DNA of 51,546 nucleotides from Acidovorax delafieldii (GCA_002377855.1 DFQQ01000035.1:117455-169000), one strand, 5' to 3'. Counted from the stretch's first letter, positions 1 through 7,373 are shown. Made by a program: numbers and translations. Notes: a model not told the origin generated them from the letters alone.

Positions 1-356
1 GATGCAGATGCAGATGCAGATGCCAGTTCTAGTGCAGGTTCTGATGCCGATGTAGGTGCACTGGCTTGCAACTGCGCCAGCAGCGCGGCCCGGCCACCCC
101 ACAGCCGCTCGGTGGTGGACACCTCCAGCAACAGCGCTTCATCCACCCGCACCACCCTGGGGGTAAAGCGCAGTGCCCACCACGCCTCAGCGCCTTGCAC
201 CGCTTGCCATGCTGGCGCGGCACCGATGGCGCTGTGCGCCACGCCCGGCAGCTCGTGCCCCGGCACGCTGTGCCCAGCACCGGTCACCCCTGGGGTGTGG
301 ACGCCGGGCGGACAGGGGTCAACGGGTTGCGGGCACGGCCAGGCGATCCAGTGCAT
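1..356 (-). CDS. imuB: ImuB, Y-family polymerase-like mutagenesis protein (N-terminal part)
   Basis: This gene runs off the left edge of the window; only the first 118 codons are visible. The start ATG at 356 lies inside the end of imuA (38-bp overlap), the usual imuA-imuB arrangement. Residues around 63-90 read WWALRFTPRVVRVDEALL, followed by a TTERLWGG stretch, which I recognise from the ImuB little-finger/palm region. ImuB is a catalytically inactive Y-family relative that bridges ImuA, DnaE2 and the beta clamp in SOS mutagenesis. The last visible codons form a gatgca hexamer repeat that encodes alternating Ala-Ser, a low-complexity insert. The dnaE2 partner would lie left of the window. 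Confidence 0.85.
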   Translation of the reverse strand, partial: MHWIAWPCPQPVDPCPPGVHTPGVTGAGHSVPGHELPGVAHSAIGAAPAWQAVQGAEAWWALRFTPRVVRVDEALLLEVSTTERLWGGRAALLAQLQASAPTSASEPALELASASASA

Positions 357-1260
357 ACGCCACCCCCTTCCACCCACGGGCGGGCTCTTGCCACCCACCC
401 TGCCCTGCGCCTGGGTTGCCAGGCCCTGGCAACCCCAAAGCAGTGGCCAGCGCAAAGGCGGGCAACACAGCAGGCGCAGAAACAGGCAAGGGCGATGGCA
501 CCACAGGCAACACAGCCCGCTGCCCCCGCCGCTGCTGGCTGCGCAGAACCCCTGCTGCCAGCACCTGCGCCAGCCGGGCCGATCCCGCAGGCAGCACCAA
601 AGACTGCGCCAGCGGCGGCCCCTTGCGCTTGAGCACCTGCACCTGCATGGCCAGGGGCTGGGTCACGTCTTCTTGCACCCACAGGCGCAGCGGCGCGGGC
701 GATGCCTGCTGGCGCACCCCGGCCGGGCGAAACACCCACAGCAGCTGCCCCATTTGCGCGGCTGCCAGGTGCAGGCGGCGCAGTTGCTCGGGCAGCGCCT
801 GGGGCAGCCAGGCCACCACGGCCAGCACATCGCGGCAGCGCAGCGCCTGCTCGGCCGCCCACAACGCGGCGGTGGCGGCTTTGCCGGTGGCTGCGGCCCC
901 AGGCTTCACCTTGCACAAGCGCGCCGGCGGCAGCCCAGCGGCCTGCAAGGCGGGGGCAAAGGGCTCGAACGGTGGGGCCACCAACACCACGGCCCCTTGA
1001 CGGGCTGCCGTGGCCTGCGCCAGTGCGGGCTGCAGCAGTTGCCAGGCATGGCGGCTGGGGTTGGGCTGCAGCACCTCGGTCAGCGCCCCAATGGGCCAGC
1101 CACCACCGGGCAACTGCGCATCCAGCGCACCATGCCCTGTGGGCTGGGTGGGGGCCGAGGCATGGGCATCGCACAACTGGTGGCCCAGCCACACCCCCTG
1201 CAAATGCACAGGGCCTTTGGCTGGCGCATCGCGTAGGGGCGCAAAAGACAAGGCAGACAT
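319..1260 (-). CDS. imuA: ImuA, SOS mutagenesis cassette protein
   Basis: The 313-residue product carries the stretch LDAQLPGGGWPIGALTEVL near residue 30, typical of ImuA, a RecA/SulA-related protein of the imuA-imuB-dnaE2 error-prone repair cassette. The frame is open to a start at 1308, but I prefer the ATG at 1260. The upstream start would sit only 8 bp from the LexA box, where the promoter must be, and the 16 extra residues do not look like ImuA. Expression is expected to be induced by DNA damage through the LexA box at 1316-1331. The end overlaps imuB, suggesting translational coupling. Confidence 0.88.
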   Translation of the reverse strand: MSALSFAPLRDAPAKGPVHLQGVWLGHQLCDAHASAPTQPTGHGALDAQLPGGGWPIGALTEVLQPNPSRHAWQLLQPALAQATAARQGAVVLVAPPFEPFAPALQAAGLPPARLCKVKPGAAATGKAATAALWAAEQALRCRDVLAVVAWLPQALPEQLRRLHLAAAQMGQLLWVFRPAGVRQQASPAPLRLWVQEDVTQPLAMQVQVLKRKGPPLAQSLVLPAGSARLAQVLAAGVLRSQQRRGQRAVLPVVPSPLPVSAPAVLPAFALATALGLPGPGNPGAGQGGWQEPARGWKGVAYALDRLAVPATR

Positions 1261-1315
1261 GATGGGGCGGCTCGTTGGGTGGTGAATCAAAGGTGCGACA
1301 TGGGGCACATGTTAA

Positions 1316-1331
1316 CTGTATTTTTATACAG
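1316..1331. promoter_or_regulatory. LexA (SOS) box
   Basis: The 16-bp sequence CTGTATTTTTATACAG matches the proteobacterial SOS box CTGT-N8-ACAG exactly. It lies 55 bp upstream of the imuA start at 1260 and faces imuA-imuB, the expected LexA-controlled operon. The sodC start at 1484 is over 150 bp away on the other side and is less likely to be controlled by it. Confidence 0.9.
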
Positions 1332-1483
1332 TGTTTGAAACATTTCCACACCTCTTGCCTGCGTCTTTGGCCTCATCCTGGTGCGCCGCCCCGCAGGCAT
1401 TGCGTACCATGGCCACCCGACTGCCCTGCGCTTTTCACAGCGCCAGCGGCTGCCCGCCCTTCCCTTCATTCAAGGAGCATGTG

Positions 1484-2002
1484 ATGAATCTTCGCTTTGT
1501 CTTGGCATCAACCGCCGTGGCTGCGCTGGCAGGCTGCGCCAGCTACACCTCCAACCACACGGCCACTGCGCAGTTGCAGCCCACCCGGGGCAACACCACC
1601 GCAGGCACCGTGCAGTTTGCGCAAATCGGTGACGTGGTGAAGGTGTCGGGCACCATCAGCGGCCTCAAGCCCGGTGCTGAGCATGGCTTTCACATCCATG
1701 AAAAAGGCGACTGCAGCAGCGGCGACGGCATGAGCGCTGGCGGCCACTTCAACCCCGGCGGCAAACCCCACGGCCACCACGGCAAGGGCGAACACCACAC
1801 CGGCGACCTGCCCAGCCTGAAGGCCGACGCCAACGGCACGGTCAGCTTCAACTTTGAATCGCGCAGCATTCGCGTGGGCAGCACCGCCAACGACATCGTG
1901 GGCAAGGGCCTCATCGTGCACCGCGACCCCGACGACTACGCCACCCAACCCACCGGCAACGCCGGGCCCCGCCTGGCCTGCGCGGTGATTACTGCCAAAT
2001 AA
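1484..2002 (+). CDS. sodC: Cu/Zn superoxide dismutase, lipoprotein
   Basis: The 172-residue protein converts superoxide to peroxide and oxygen in the periplasm. The start at 1484 follows an AAGGAG site at 1472-1477. A lipoprotein signal ends at a lipobox LAGC with Cys18. The metal ligands are visible: His70 and His72 (FHIH), bridging His88 (GGHFNP), His96, His105 and Asp108 (HTGD), and His146. Cys77 and Cys166 can form the conserved disulfide, and Arg163 (GPRLAC) is the active-site arginine. A strong terminator follows, so it is probably transcribed alone. Confidence 0.95.
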   Translation: MNLRFVLASTAVAALAGCASYTSNHTATAQLQPTRGNTTAGTVQFAQIGDVVKVSGTISGLKPGAEHGFHIHEKGDCSSGDGMSAGGHFNPGGKPHGHHGKGEHHTGDLPSLKADANGTVSFNFESRSIRVGSTANDIVGKGLIVHRDPDDYATQPTGNAGPRLACAVITAK

Positions 2003-2060
2003 ACCCGGCGCACCCCGTGCATGGCAACGGCTTTTGCGCCGCGCTGCTGCCCTGCCAAGC

Positions 2061-2091
2061 AAAAAGCCGCTGCAACCACAGCGGCTTTTTT
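2061..2091 (+). terminator. Rho-independent terminator after sodC
   Basis: Stem AAGCCGCTG / CAGCGGCTT with a short CAACCA loop, followed by a run of T. It is flanked by A on the left, so it could also act on the opposite strand for the MobA-like gene. Confidence 0.85.
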
Positions 2092-2144
2092 CATGGGGCC
2101 CGAACCTTGGTGGCCACAGTGCCTGCCACGGGGCTAGGGGTTGA

Positions 2145-2711
2145 TCACCCCCCAGTCTGGCGCTGGTGCCAAAGCGCCTCGGCCCGCGCCAGCGCATCCA
2201 CGGTGTCAATGTCCGTCGCCACGCCTTCGTCCTGCACCGGCACCGCCAGCCCCCGCCCCTGCTCCGCCCACTTGCGCACCACCGGCGCAGCGCCCTTTTC
2301 GCCTTGCAGGGCCAACAAGTCAGGCAGGCAATCCCGCCCAAACGCCACCGGGTGCCCCCGCTCGCCCGCCAACTCCGGCCACGCCACCACGGCCTGCTCT
2401 TCCAGCAGCACCTGCGCCATGGCCTGCAACGTGGCGGGCTGCACCAGCGGCAAATCGCCCGGCAACACCAGCCAGCCCGCAGCGCTCACTGTGTGACGCA
2501 CCGCAGCCGCAATCGAATCGCCCATGCCAGGGTGCCCCACATCTTCCACATGCCAAGGCAATCCACTGGCGCGCACGGCATCCAGCGTGTGTTGCAACAC
2601 GGGCTTGCCCGCCAGCAAGGCCTGCAATTTGTGAACGCTGCCGCCCGACGCTTTAAAACGCTCGCCACGGCCAGAGGCGAGGATAAGGACGGTGGGTGGG
2701 GGCAGATGCAT
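2145..2711 (-). CDS. MobA-like nucleotidyltransferase
   Basis: The 188-residue protein has a GT-A-type nucleotidyltransferase core. Its N-terminal loop reads LILASGRGERFKASGG, followed by a Lys (HKLQALL), then GMGDSIAAAV and LVLPGDLPLV, the metal-binding LPGD motif. This fits the MobA/MocA group, which transfers CMP or GMP to molybdenum cofactor, often for xanthine-dehydrogenase-type enzymes. No molybdoenzyme or xdhC gene is nearby, so the substrate cannot be told from context. It marks the boundary of the lower-GC accessory region on its right. Confidence 0.8.
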   Translation of the reverse strand: MHLPPPTVLILASGRGERFKASGGSVHKLQALLAGKPVLQHTLDAVRASGLPWHVEDVGHPGMGDSIAAAVRHTVSAAGWLVLPGDLPLVQPATLQAMAQVLLEEQAVVAWPELAGERGHPVAFGRDCLPDLLALQGEKGAAPVVRKWAEQGRGLAVPVQDEGVATDIDTVDALARAEALWHQRQTGG

Positions 2712-2818
2712 GGAATAGATGAGGGGATGCTGGGTTGCGAGGCAAGTCAGAATGACCCCAACCGCCCGCGGCAGCCCGCTTGGGGCGCTGCGCGCCCCGC
2801 ACGGCTGTGCCCTGAGCG

Positions 2819-3142
2819 CTATTGAACCTGAGAGCGTGACCCGAGCAGCGCTTTGATCTGCTCCAGCTCTTCGGGGGTGGCGTCACCGATCGTTTTTTCG
2901 GCAATTTGCACCTTGCCTTTGCCGCGCGCCTTCGCCCTGCGTCCCAGCTCGGTTTGTTCCTTGAATTTTTCGGCTATCGGGCGCAGTGCCTGGGCGACTT
3001 CATCGCCGTGCTCTGCAAGCATGGTCATCAGTTCCCCGTAAGAGTCCAGGCCAACCTTCTCCAAGCCTTCACGAAGCGAGTCCTTGAGCTCCTTGCGTAC
3101 TGCAAACGTGGTGGTATACAAATTCTCGCGCGCCGTAGGCAT
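2819..3142 (-). CDS. Small RHH-like protein, third gene of a three-gene operon
   Basis: I do not recognise this 107-residue protein by name. Residues 10-45 (TTTFAVRKELKDSLREGL, then a turn and SYGELMTMLAE) have the strand-helix-helix look of ribbon-helix-helix DNA-binding proteins. A basic stretch (RRAKARGKGK) and a C-terminal helix starting ATPEELEQI follow. The protein is a paralogue of the first gene of the operon (3826-4173): both share T-[TS]-x-A-[VI]-[RK]-[KR]-E-L, an M-[LV]-A helix, an AL-x-PI motif and an ATPE C-terminal helix. The RHH assignment is inference. Confidence 0.6.
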   Translation of the reverse strand: MPTARENLYTTTFAVRKELKDSLREGLEKVGLDSYGELMTMLAEHGDEVAQALRPIAEKFKEQTELGRRAKARGKGKVQIAEKTIGDATPEELEQIKALLGSRSQVQ

Positions 3143-3191
3143 TTTCTGTCTTTCTAGCTATGTTTTTGATAGTAAATTCGTCGGACTTCGG

Positions 3192-3752
3192 TCACCACGA
3201 ATTGAGCAAGGGGTTCATCTGGAGTTCTACCTCCTGGCGCGCCAGCTCTTCCAGTTCGCGCATCTGCTCCGCTGTCGCCTTTTCTTCGGCCTCCCGCCGC
3301 TCTCGCTCACGCCTTGATTCCCTACCCAGCAGCTGAGATACCACTTCAATGCCGAGCATTGCGTCAAAGGTGCCGTCTTTCATCGCCACTGCCTCAGCTG
3401 CATTCCTCTCGCGGGATTTATGCATGAACCCCACCATGCGAAGCGTATGCACCAGCTCACCCATGTGCTTTTCAACGTGCCTCACACCTACTGCGCGAAC
3501 AAGGTAGTCCATGAACTCGCGGTGCAGGGAAAGGTTCCACGTTAGTGCGAACTGTGCGATTTGCTCCGAGTAGGCGTAGTGCGGCTTCTTCCAGTCCCTG
3601 CGGAAGTTCACCGCATGCAACAGGTTCTCAAAGTCCTCGATCGAGTCGTAGGGCAACCTGCCGCTGATGCATCGGTGGCGCGTATCGTCCACCCGGGCAA
3701 CTGCATTCAGGATGACCCCGCGCTCATTGCGCATCCTTGCGGGAAGGTTCAC
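3192..3752 (-). CDS. Unrecognised protein, middle gene of the three-gene operon
   Basis: About 186 residues, of no family I recognise. The frame is open from 3779 with a GTG. An AAGGAGG ribosome site at 3764-3770 better fits a GTG at 3752 (MNLPARMRNERG), so that start is chosen. The protein is soluble. Its N-terminal half is rich in aromatic and basic residues (VNFRRDWKKPHYAY), and it ends in a long charged helix (RESRRERERREAEEK) that probably forms a coiled coil. It lies between two paralogous RHH-like genes, about 50 bp from the downstream one. A plasmid- or phage-type function is possible but not shown. Confidence 0.55.
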   Translation of the reverse strand: MNLPARMRNERGVILNAVARVDDTRHRCISGRLPYDSIEDFENLLHAVNFRRDWKKPHYAYSEQIAQFALTWNLSLHREFMDYLVRAVGVRHVEKHMGELVHTLRMVGFMHKSRERNAAEAVAMKDGTFDAMLGIEVVSQLLGRESRRERERREAEEKATAEQMRELEELARQEVELQMNPLLNSW

Positions 3753-3825
3753 CTCCAGCGGCACCTCCTTACACAGCACCGTCGCAGCCAGCCGCTAGGG
3801 TCTTCTAGCGGAAAGGAAGTCGCCA

Positions 3826-4173
3826 TCAATTCATCCCCTGCTTCTGTGCGCGCAGCTTCTCAAGAGCCTCCTTGATCTGCTCTGGTGTTGCGCCTGTTTC
3901 TTTGACTAGTGTATTGAGCGCCTTCACGCGCGCCTGGGCAACCTTCTTGGGGTTGAGTGCTTCCTCGGCGGCCCGAGCCTCTGCGAAGATTGGCGCCAGG
4001 GCGGCACCCACCTTCTCTGGGTACTTGGCCATCACGCTGATCATGGTCGAGAAGTTTTTTGCGCCGCACAGGTCAACAACCTGGCGCGCACCAGGCTCCA
4101 GCTCCCGCTTGATCGCCACGCTCGTGCGCCAGAGGGTTTCTTCGTAGTCTTTCTGTTTTTCGCTTACTGCCAT
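3826..4173 (-). CDS. Small RHH-like protein, first gene of a three-gene operon
   Basis: A 115-residue protein without a family name known to me. Its pattern RTSVAIKRELEPGARQ, then NFSTMISVMAKYPEKV, AALAPIFAEA and GATPEQIKEALEKL, aligns with the third gene of the operon (2819-3142), so the two arose by duplication. The N-terminal third could form the strand and two helices of a ribbon-helix-helix domain. The rest is helical and charged. A good promoter lies at 4207-4237. Confidence 0.6.
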   Translation of the reverse strand: MAVSEKQKDYEETLWRTSVAIKRELEPGARQVVDLCGAKNFSTMISVMAKYPEKVGAALAPIFAEARAAEEALNPKKVAQARVKALNTLVKETGATPEQIKEALEKLRAQKQGMN

Positions 4174-4206
4174 GTTTTGCCCAAAAATGAATAAAGACTT
4201 TCAACC

Positions 4207-4237
4207 ATTATAGGCTGCAAGCATTTAAAAATCACAA
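4207..4237 (-). promoter_or_regulatory. Promoter of the three-gene RHH-like operon
   Basis: On the minus strand a perfect -10 TATAAT (4207-4212) lies about 35 bp before the ATG at 4173. A TTGTGA at 4232-4237 could be the -35, although the spacing of 19 is long. The surrounding DNA is AT-rich compared with the rest of the window. Confidence 0.5.
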
Positions 4238-4249
4238 TTTCAGAAACGG

Positions 4250-4384
4250 TTATTTGGTAAGAAAGCCGATCTTGGGGTCATCGTCGTCGCCGTTGTCTTC
4301 CTGGAACTTCGCCATCGAGTGATTTGCCAGCAGCAGCGCGACCACCATCAGCAGGGGTTCCTTGAAGCTGTAGGCCAGCCCCAC
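4250..4384 (-). pseudogene. Short reading frame, probable C-terminal gene remnant
   Basis: A 44-codon frame can be read from a GTG at 4384 to TAA at 4250: a hydrophobic stretch (LLMVVALLLAN) followed by an acidic tail (DNGDDDDPKIGFLTK). It is preceded in frame by TAG and has no good ribosome site. It reads like the end of a larger membrane protein gene that was cut off. No family recognised. The roughly 280 bp on its right up to 4662 hold nothing I can support beyond the presumed promoter of the next gene. Confidence 0.3.
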
Positions 4385-4662
4385 TGGCTTACAGTGCTAA
4401 GGAAGACTTCGCGCGGCTTTCAGGCAGCATTCGGGCTTTTGCTCGGGTTCGATTGCCCAGCAGTATTCAACCCTAAACGGTCGGGTTGCCGTACAACGCG
4501 AATCGCCCATTGGCTGCCCTTCAGTTACAGTCCTCGCCCTTCGGGTGATTTTTGCCCGCATCGCGGACCTCGGTGACGGGGTTTGAAAACAAAATCTGCG
4601 ACTTTGGGCGGTACGCCGACTGATGCCGCCGTGCAAACTGCAACTCGCGGAGATAAAAAAAT

Positions 4663-5076
4663 ATGCTGTTACCCGATATAGCCGTCGAGCACACTTTGGT
4701 GTCCAAAAAGGATGGCGTTCGTCAGACTTTCTTGCTGCATCCTTTTACCGATACACAGCGCGACTCGCTGGGCAAATTCGAACTCGTTCGCGACGTGAGC
4801 CAGCCCGGACTCAAAGACGTGAAACGCTCCACCTTCGTATCGTTTCACCAATTGGCGGAGCTGTATGCGAAAGGCCTGCTCGACGAATTCGGGTTTTCCG
4901 TTCGCATGTGTCCGGGCAAAGGCACCTACCCTGCCAAGCTGCCCGCCAAAAAGATACTGCCCACCAGCATCAAGCCCGGCTCTTCGTTCGATCTGGCGGT
5001 GCAAAAAGTGGATATTGCCAAACCGGCGACTCGCGAATTGAGAACCGCCTTGCTTCGCACCAACGTCCAAATTTAA
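4663..5076 (+). CDS. Unrecognised 137-residue protein
   Basis: No family recognised. The start ATG at 4663 follows a GGAGA site at 4649-4653. The protein is soluble, without signal peptide or membrane segment, and has a Lys- and Pro-rich C-terminal half (CPGKGTYPAKLPAKKILP). Base composition is lower in GC than the conserved genes on either side. It points away from the three-gene RHH-like operon and is followed after 32 bp by a second small gene, so the two probably form an operon. Confidence 0.6.
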   Translation: MLLPDIAVEHTLVSKKDGVRQTFLLHPFTDTQRDSLGKFELVRDVSQPGLKDVKRSTFVSFHQLAELYAKGLLDEFGFSVRMCPGKGTYPAKLPAKKILPTSIKPGSSFDLAVQKVDIAKPATRELRTALLRTNVQI

Positions 5077-5108
5077 GAATCACGACGCTGATTGATAGGG
5101 AAGCCACC

Positions 5109-5318
5109 GTGAATCCACCCATTGCACATGCTGAACTGATTGCCACATTCAAGCGGGCCGAGGCAGATGCCGCCCACAAGTTTGGGTTGATCAAAGCGGC
5201 TGCCAATAAAGGCCCCAAGGCCATACAAGCCGCCACCGAAACAGCGACAAAGGCAGCAAAACGCAGGGACTCGTTTGCGAAAAAGCTGGAAATTCTGGGG
5301 GTGAGCCTCAAAGATTAA
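5109..5318 (+). CDS. Small Ala/Lys-rich helical protein
   Basis: A 69-residue protein starting with GTG at 5109, behind an AGGGA site about eight bases upstream. It is rich in Ala and Lys (IQAATETATKAAKRR, then KKLEILGVSLKD) and predicted largely helical, probably nucleic-acid or protein binding; no family recognised. The frame stays open far upstream, but the upstream part overlaps the better-supported gene ending at 5076, so the GTG start is preferred. Confidence 0.5.
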   Translation: MNPPIAHAELIATFKRAEADAAHKFGLIKAAANKGPKAIQAATETATKAAKRRDSFAKKLEILGVSLKD

Positions 5319-5332
5319 GTGCCTCCCAGCTA

Positions 5333-5578
5333 CTAGTAATACCCACCATTGGCGGCTGCGCACAACGGGCCTTGGCAGTCAAAATAAACTTCGCAATCTG
5401 AAAACAGCATAACGGCTGCCCCACCCCTACCGGGAATAGGAGCACATCCGGCTGTCGCGCCCCCGCCAATGGGGTAATAGCCCTGTGGGCAGTTTCCTTA
5501 GGCATGTGCCCCCAAGCTCAGGCACGAAAACCAAAGTAGCGCGCTTAAAATACAAATAGACTTAACGCCTGAACTCAT
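5333..5578 (-). pseudogene. Exported Cys-rich protein (DUF4189-like N-terminus) broken by a stop codon
   Basis: From ATG at 5578 the minus strand encodes a complete signal peptide (MSSGVKSICILSALLWF, then SLGAHA) that stops at TAA (5498-5500). Just after the stop, in the same frame, the mature protein continues as GNCPQGYYPIGGGATAGCAP and on to a TAG at 5333. CAA to TAA at that codon would restore one 81-residue frame, with the expected cleavage after HA. The CPxGYYPIGG...GCAPIPG motif is one I associate with DUF4189-type exported proteins, whose main domain is missing here. The family link is from memory. Confidence 0.6.
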
Positions 5579-5690
5579 TCGAGTTGATATGGCCTGATGG
5601 TATCTGGAGCATGCGCCTGAGTAAGTGGACGGTTGACCTTCCACTATATTGACCATACATAATCTGCTCCATTCAATACCAAAATTGCGG

Positions 5691-6137
5691 CTACTGATCT
5701 TTTGAGATCAACAAATATTCTTCCAAAACATTAGCGCGCTCGCAGAGACGAAAAATTTCTTTTTGCATGACTTGAAAACCACTCACCGCTTCGCTGCCAT
5801 AGAGTGATGACTCAAAGGTTTTACTGGTGTTGTGGAAATCGAGCCAAGCGCGCTCGGCGCGGATCAGACTGTCCTTGGCCGTGCCATGGTGCTTACTGAG
5901 CAGTGATTTATAAGCAGCGTTCAATCGCGCGTCTTGTCGTTTCTTCTCCGCAGATTGACAAGCAGCGAGAGCAATGTCGTCTGATTCCGCTTTCTCAACG
6001 CATCCATAGAACGCATTGCCAATGCCTGGGGGCGCCTGACGCTTGATGACCTGAGCGGTGCTTTCATACGCCAGTGCGCCAGAGCCATGCACAAATAGGG
6101 CGAAACTGAGAATAAAAATTTTGGTTGCTGTTTTCAT
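5691..6137 (-). CDS. LprI-like (DUF1311) exported protein
   Basis: The 148-residue protein starts at 6137 with a signal peptide (MKTATKIFILSFALFVHGSG) and is expected in the periplasm. The mature part shows the DUF1311 pattern: Cys, then AACQSAEKKRQDARLNAAYK, and later IRAERAWLDFHN. The family includes the mycobacterial lysozyme inhibitor LprI and many adaptor- or immunity-like periplasmic proteins. It lies among other exported or broken genes on the same strand, which suggests an immunity-type role, but this is inference. A second DUF1311 protein is encoded at 47552. Confidence 0.75.
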   Translation of the reverse strand: MKTATKIFILSFALFVHGSGALAYESTAQVIKRQAPPGIGNAFYGCVEKAESDDIALAACQSAEKKRQDARLNAAYKSLLSKHHGTAKDSLIRAERAWLDFHNTSKTFESSLYGSEAVSGFQVMQKEIFRLCERANVLEEYLLISKDQ

Positions 6138-6375
6138 TTGATACCGACCTGGATAGGCCAAAGGGTTGCAAAGTATTTGCTCAGGCGCACCAACAGCTTC
6201 ACCCGAGTCGTCCTAAGCGGCAGGCCAAGACGATGCAGAGATCCCGCGTCGCCATGATTTGTTGGTGGACGATGGCGCCATCAACGCAAGGCCGCGCCTC
6301 AGACCAAAATGTTCGGCTGCTGCTGTGGATGCTGGATTTGATGTGGCAATGCATCCTGCAACTGCGCAGCCTTGT

Positions 6376-6477
6376 TCATCTCCTAGAGATAGCCCGTGGC
6401 GCTGTGCTCAAGAGGGGTGTACATGGCTTGTACGAATCCTGTGCCAGCAGCGCGTAATCCGTCGACTTGATGGTCAT
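6376..6477 (-). pseudogene. N-terminal fragment resembling a lipase-type effector
   Basis: The ATG at 6477 overlaps the stop of the upstream gene as ATGA, so the two were translationally coupled. The frame reads MTIKSTDYALLAQDSYKPC and ends after 33 codons. The start [ST]-x-D-Y-A-L-L-A-Q-D-S-Y is how many lipase-domain type VI effectors begin, as far as I recall. The remaining 200 bp to the LprI-like gene contain no continuation I can identify. I read it as the stump of a deleted effector gene. Confidence 0.4.
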
Positions 6478-7082
6478 TGGAAATTCTCCTTGGCAGAGAG
6501 CGATATAGAGAAGGTGTTCGCCGGATCCTTGAATTCGGCCCGGGTTGCGTTGCCGCTGCTGACACGCGGACGGTCGCTTTTTGGTGCCTTGGCGTGCTCG
6601 CTGGCAAAAGAAATATTATTGAAATATCGGGCAACTGACTTGCCAGCCAGCACTTCATCCAGGGAGATGGAGTGAGCGAAAACCAGGTTTCCAACTCGCA
6701 AACCGAAGTTAACGAAACGCATGGACCAGCGGCAAAGGCCCTGACCGAAGTAGTCCTCGTCCGTCAACAGGTCAACATAGATGTCGCCCTTGTATGACGT
6801 GTCGCTCAGTCTGCGCAAGGACACCGGTACATTCTCTCTAGGAGTCAACGTCGCACCACTGAAAGGGGTGAGCGGTACGCAAGCACCGTTCGTCACTTCA
6901 TAACCCGTGAATCCGTCCACGGAGTCAAATGGCCCTGGGGCGCCCTCAATGGACAAGGTGATTTCATAGCGCATCTTCGGATGCGGATTGACTTTGATAT
7001 CGGGTTTTTTTATGGACACTCCAAATGCGGGGAGAGCGAAGGGTAAAAGAATGAAAAAAGTAGTGACAAAACGACGTCTCAT
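6474..7082 (-). CDS. Exported protein of unknown function, effector-cassette type
   Basis: A 202-residue protein with a signal peptide (MRRRFVTTFFILLPFALPAF) and a mature part containing YEITLSIEGAPGPFDSVDGF, ACVPLTPFSGATL, DEDYFGQGLCRWS and a final NTFSISLSAKE. I recall homologues as accessory or immunity-like exported proteins beside lipase effectors in Xanthomonadales and Burkholderiales, but I know no assigned function. Its stop overlaps the ATG of an effector-like fragment. It is intact, unlike its neighbours downstream. Confidence 0.6.
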   Translation of the reverse strand: MRRRFVTTFFILLPFALPAFGVSIKKPDIKVNPHPKMRYEITLSIEGAPGPFDSVDGFTGYEVTNGACVPLTPFSGATLTPRENVPVSLRRLSDTSYKGDIYVDLLTDEDYFGQGLCRWSMRFVNFGLRVGNLVFAHSISLDEVLAGKSVARYFNNISFASEHAKAPKSDRPRVSSGNATRAEFKDPANTFSISLSAKENFQ

Positions 7083-7253
7083 CGCAGTTTTACTTTCAAG
7101 GCGCTCTGATCCCGCGTGAGGAATCGAATTTGTGGAAATTGATTTACCGCATGATCATGTTGAACTAGTACTTCCCGACCGCAGGCGGAGTAGTAAGCAT
7201 GGCATTTGGAGCCACCGGTACGATGGCATGTCGTAAATACTATCGCGTTTGCG

Positions 7254-7373
7254 CTAGCGGATTAAATAATGAGCCTTGGCAGATAAAATTAATGGTGCCA
7301 AGATGTAAGTGGAGCGCTTCACCCATTCGGAGTTGACGGCAGTGTCCTTGCCGTCGATGTGCAGGCCGGGCAT
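7254..7373 (-). pseudogene. Possible gene remnant
   Basis: A 39-codon frame reads MPGLHIDGKDTAVNSEWVKR and continues to a stop at 7254; it is open 25 codons further upstream. The composition is protein-like, but the frame is too short for a gene and I cannot name a family. It lies upstream, on the same strand, of the exported protein at 6474-7082 and could be another piece of the decayed cassette. Apart from this I see nothing in 7083-7570 except the region in front of pdxH. Confidence 0.25.

Noticed and set aside
112..1236. Long open frames on the plus strand opposite imuA-imuB
   Set aside because: Their His/Gln/Gly-rich translation is the mirror of the high-GC imuA frame; no family resemblance and no ribosome site.
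4425..4460. Possible tRNA T-arm (GGGTTCGATTG)
   Set aside because: The stem does not pair properly and no acceptor, D or anticodon arm can be found in the 80 bp around it.
6125..6675. Two plus-strand frames over the effector-like fragment region
   Set aside because: They overlap exported proteins with signal peptides on the minus strand and show no protein-like pattern.
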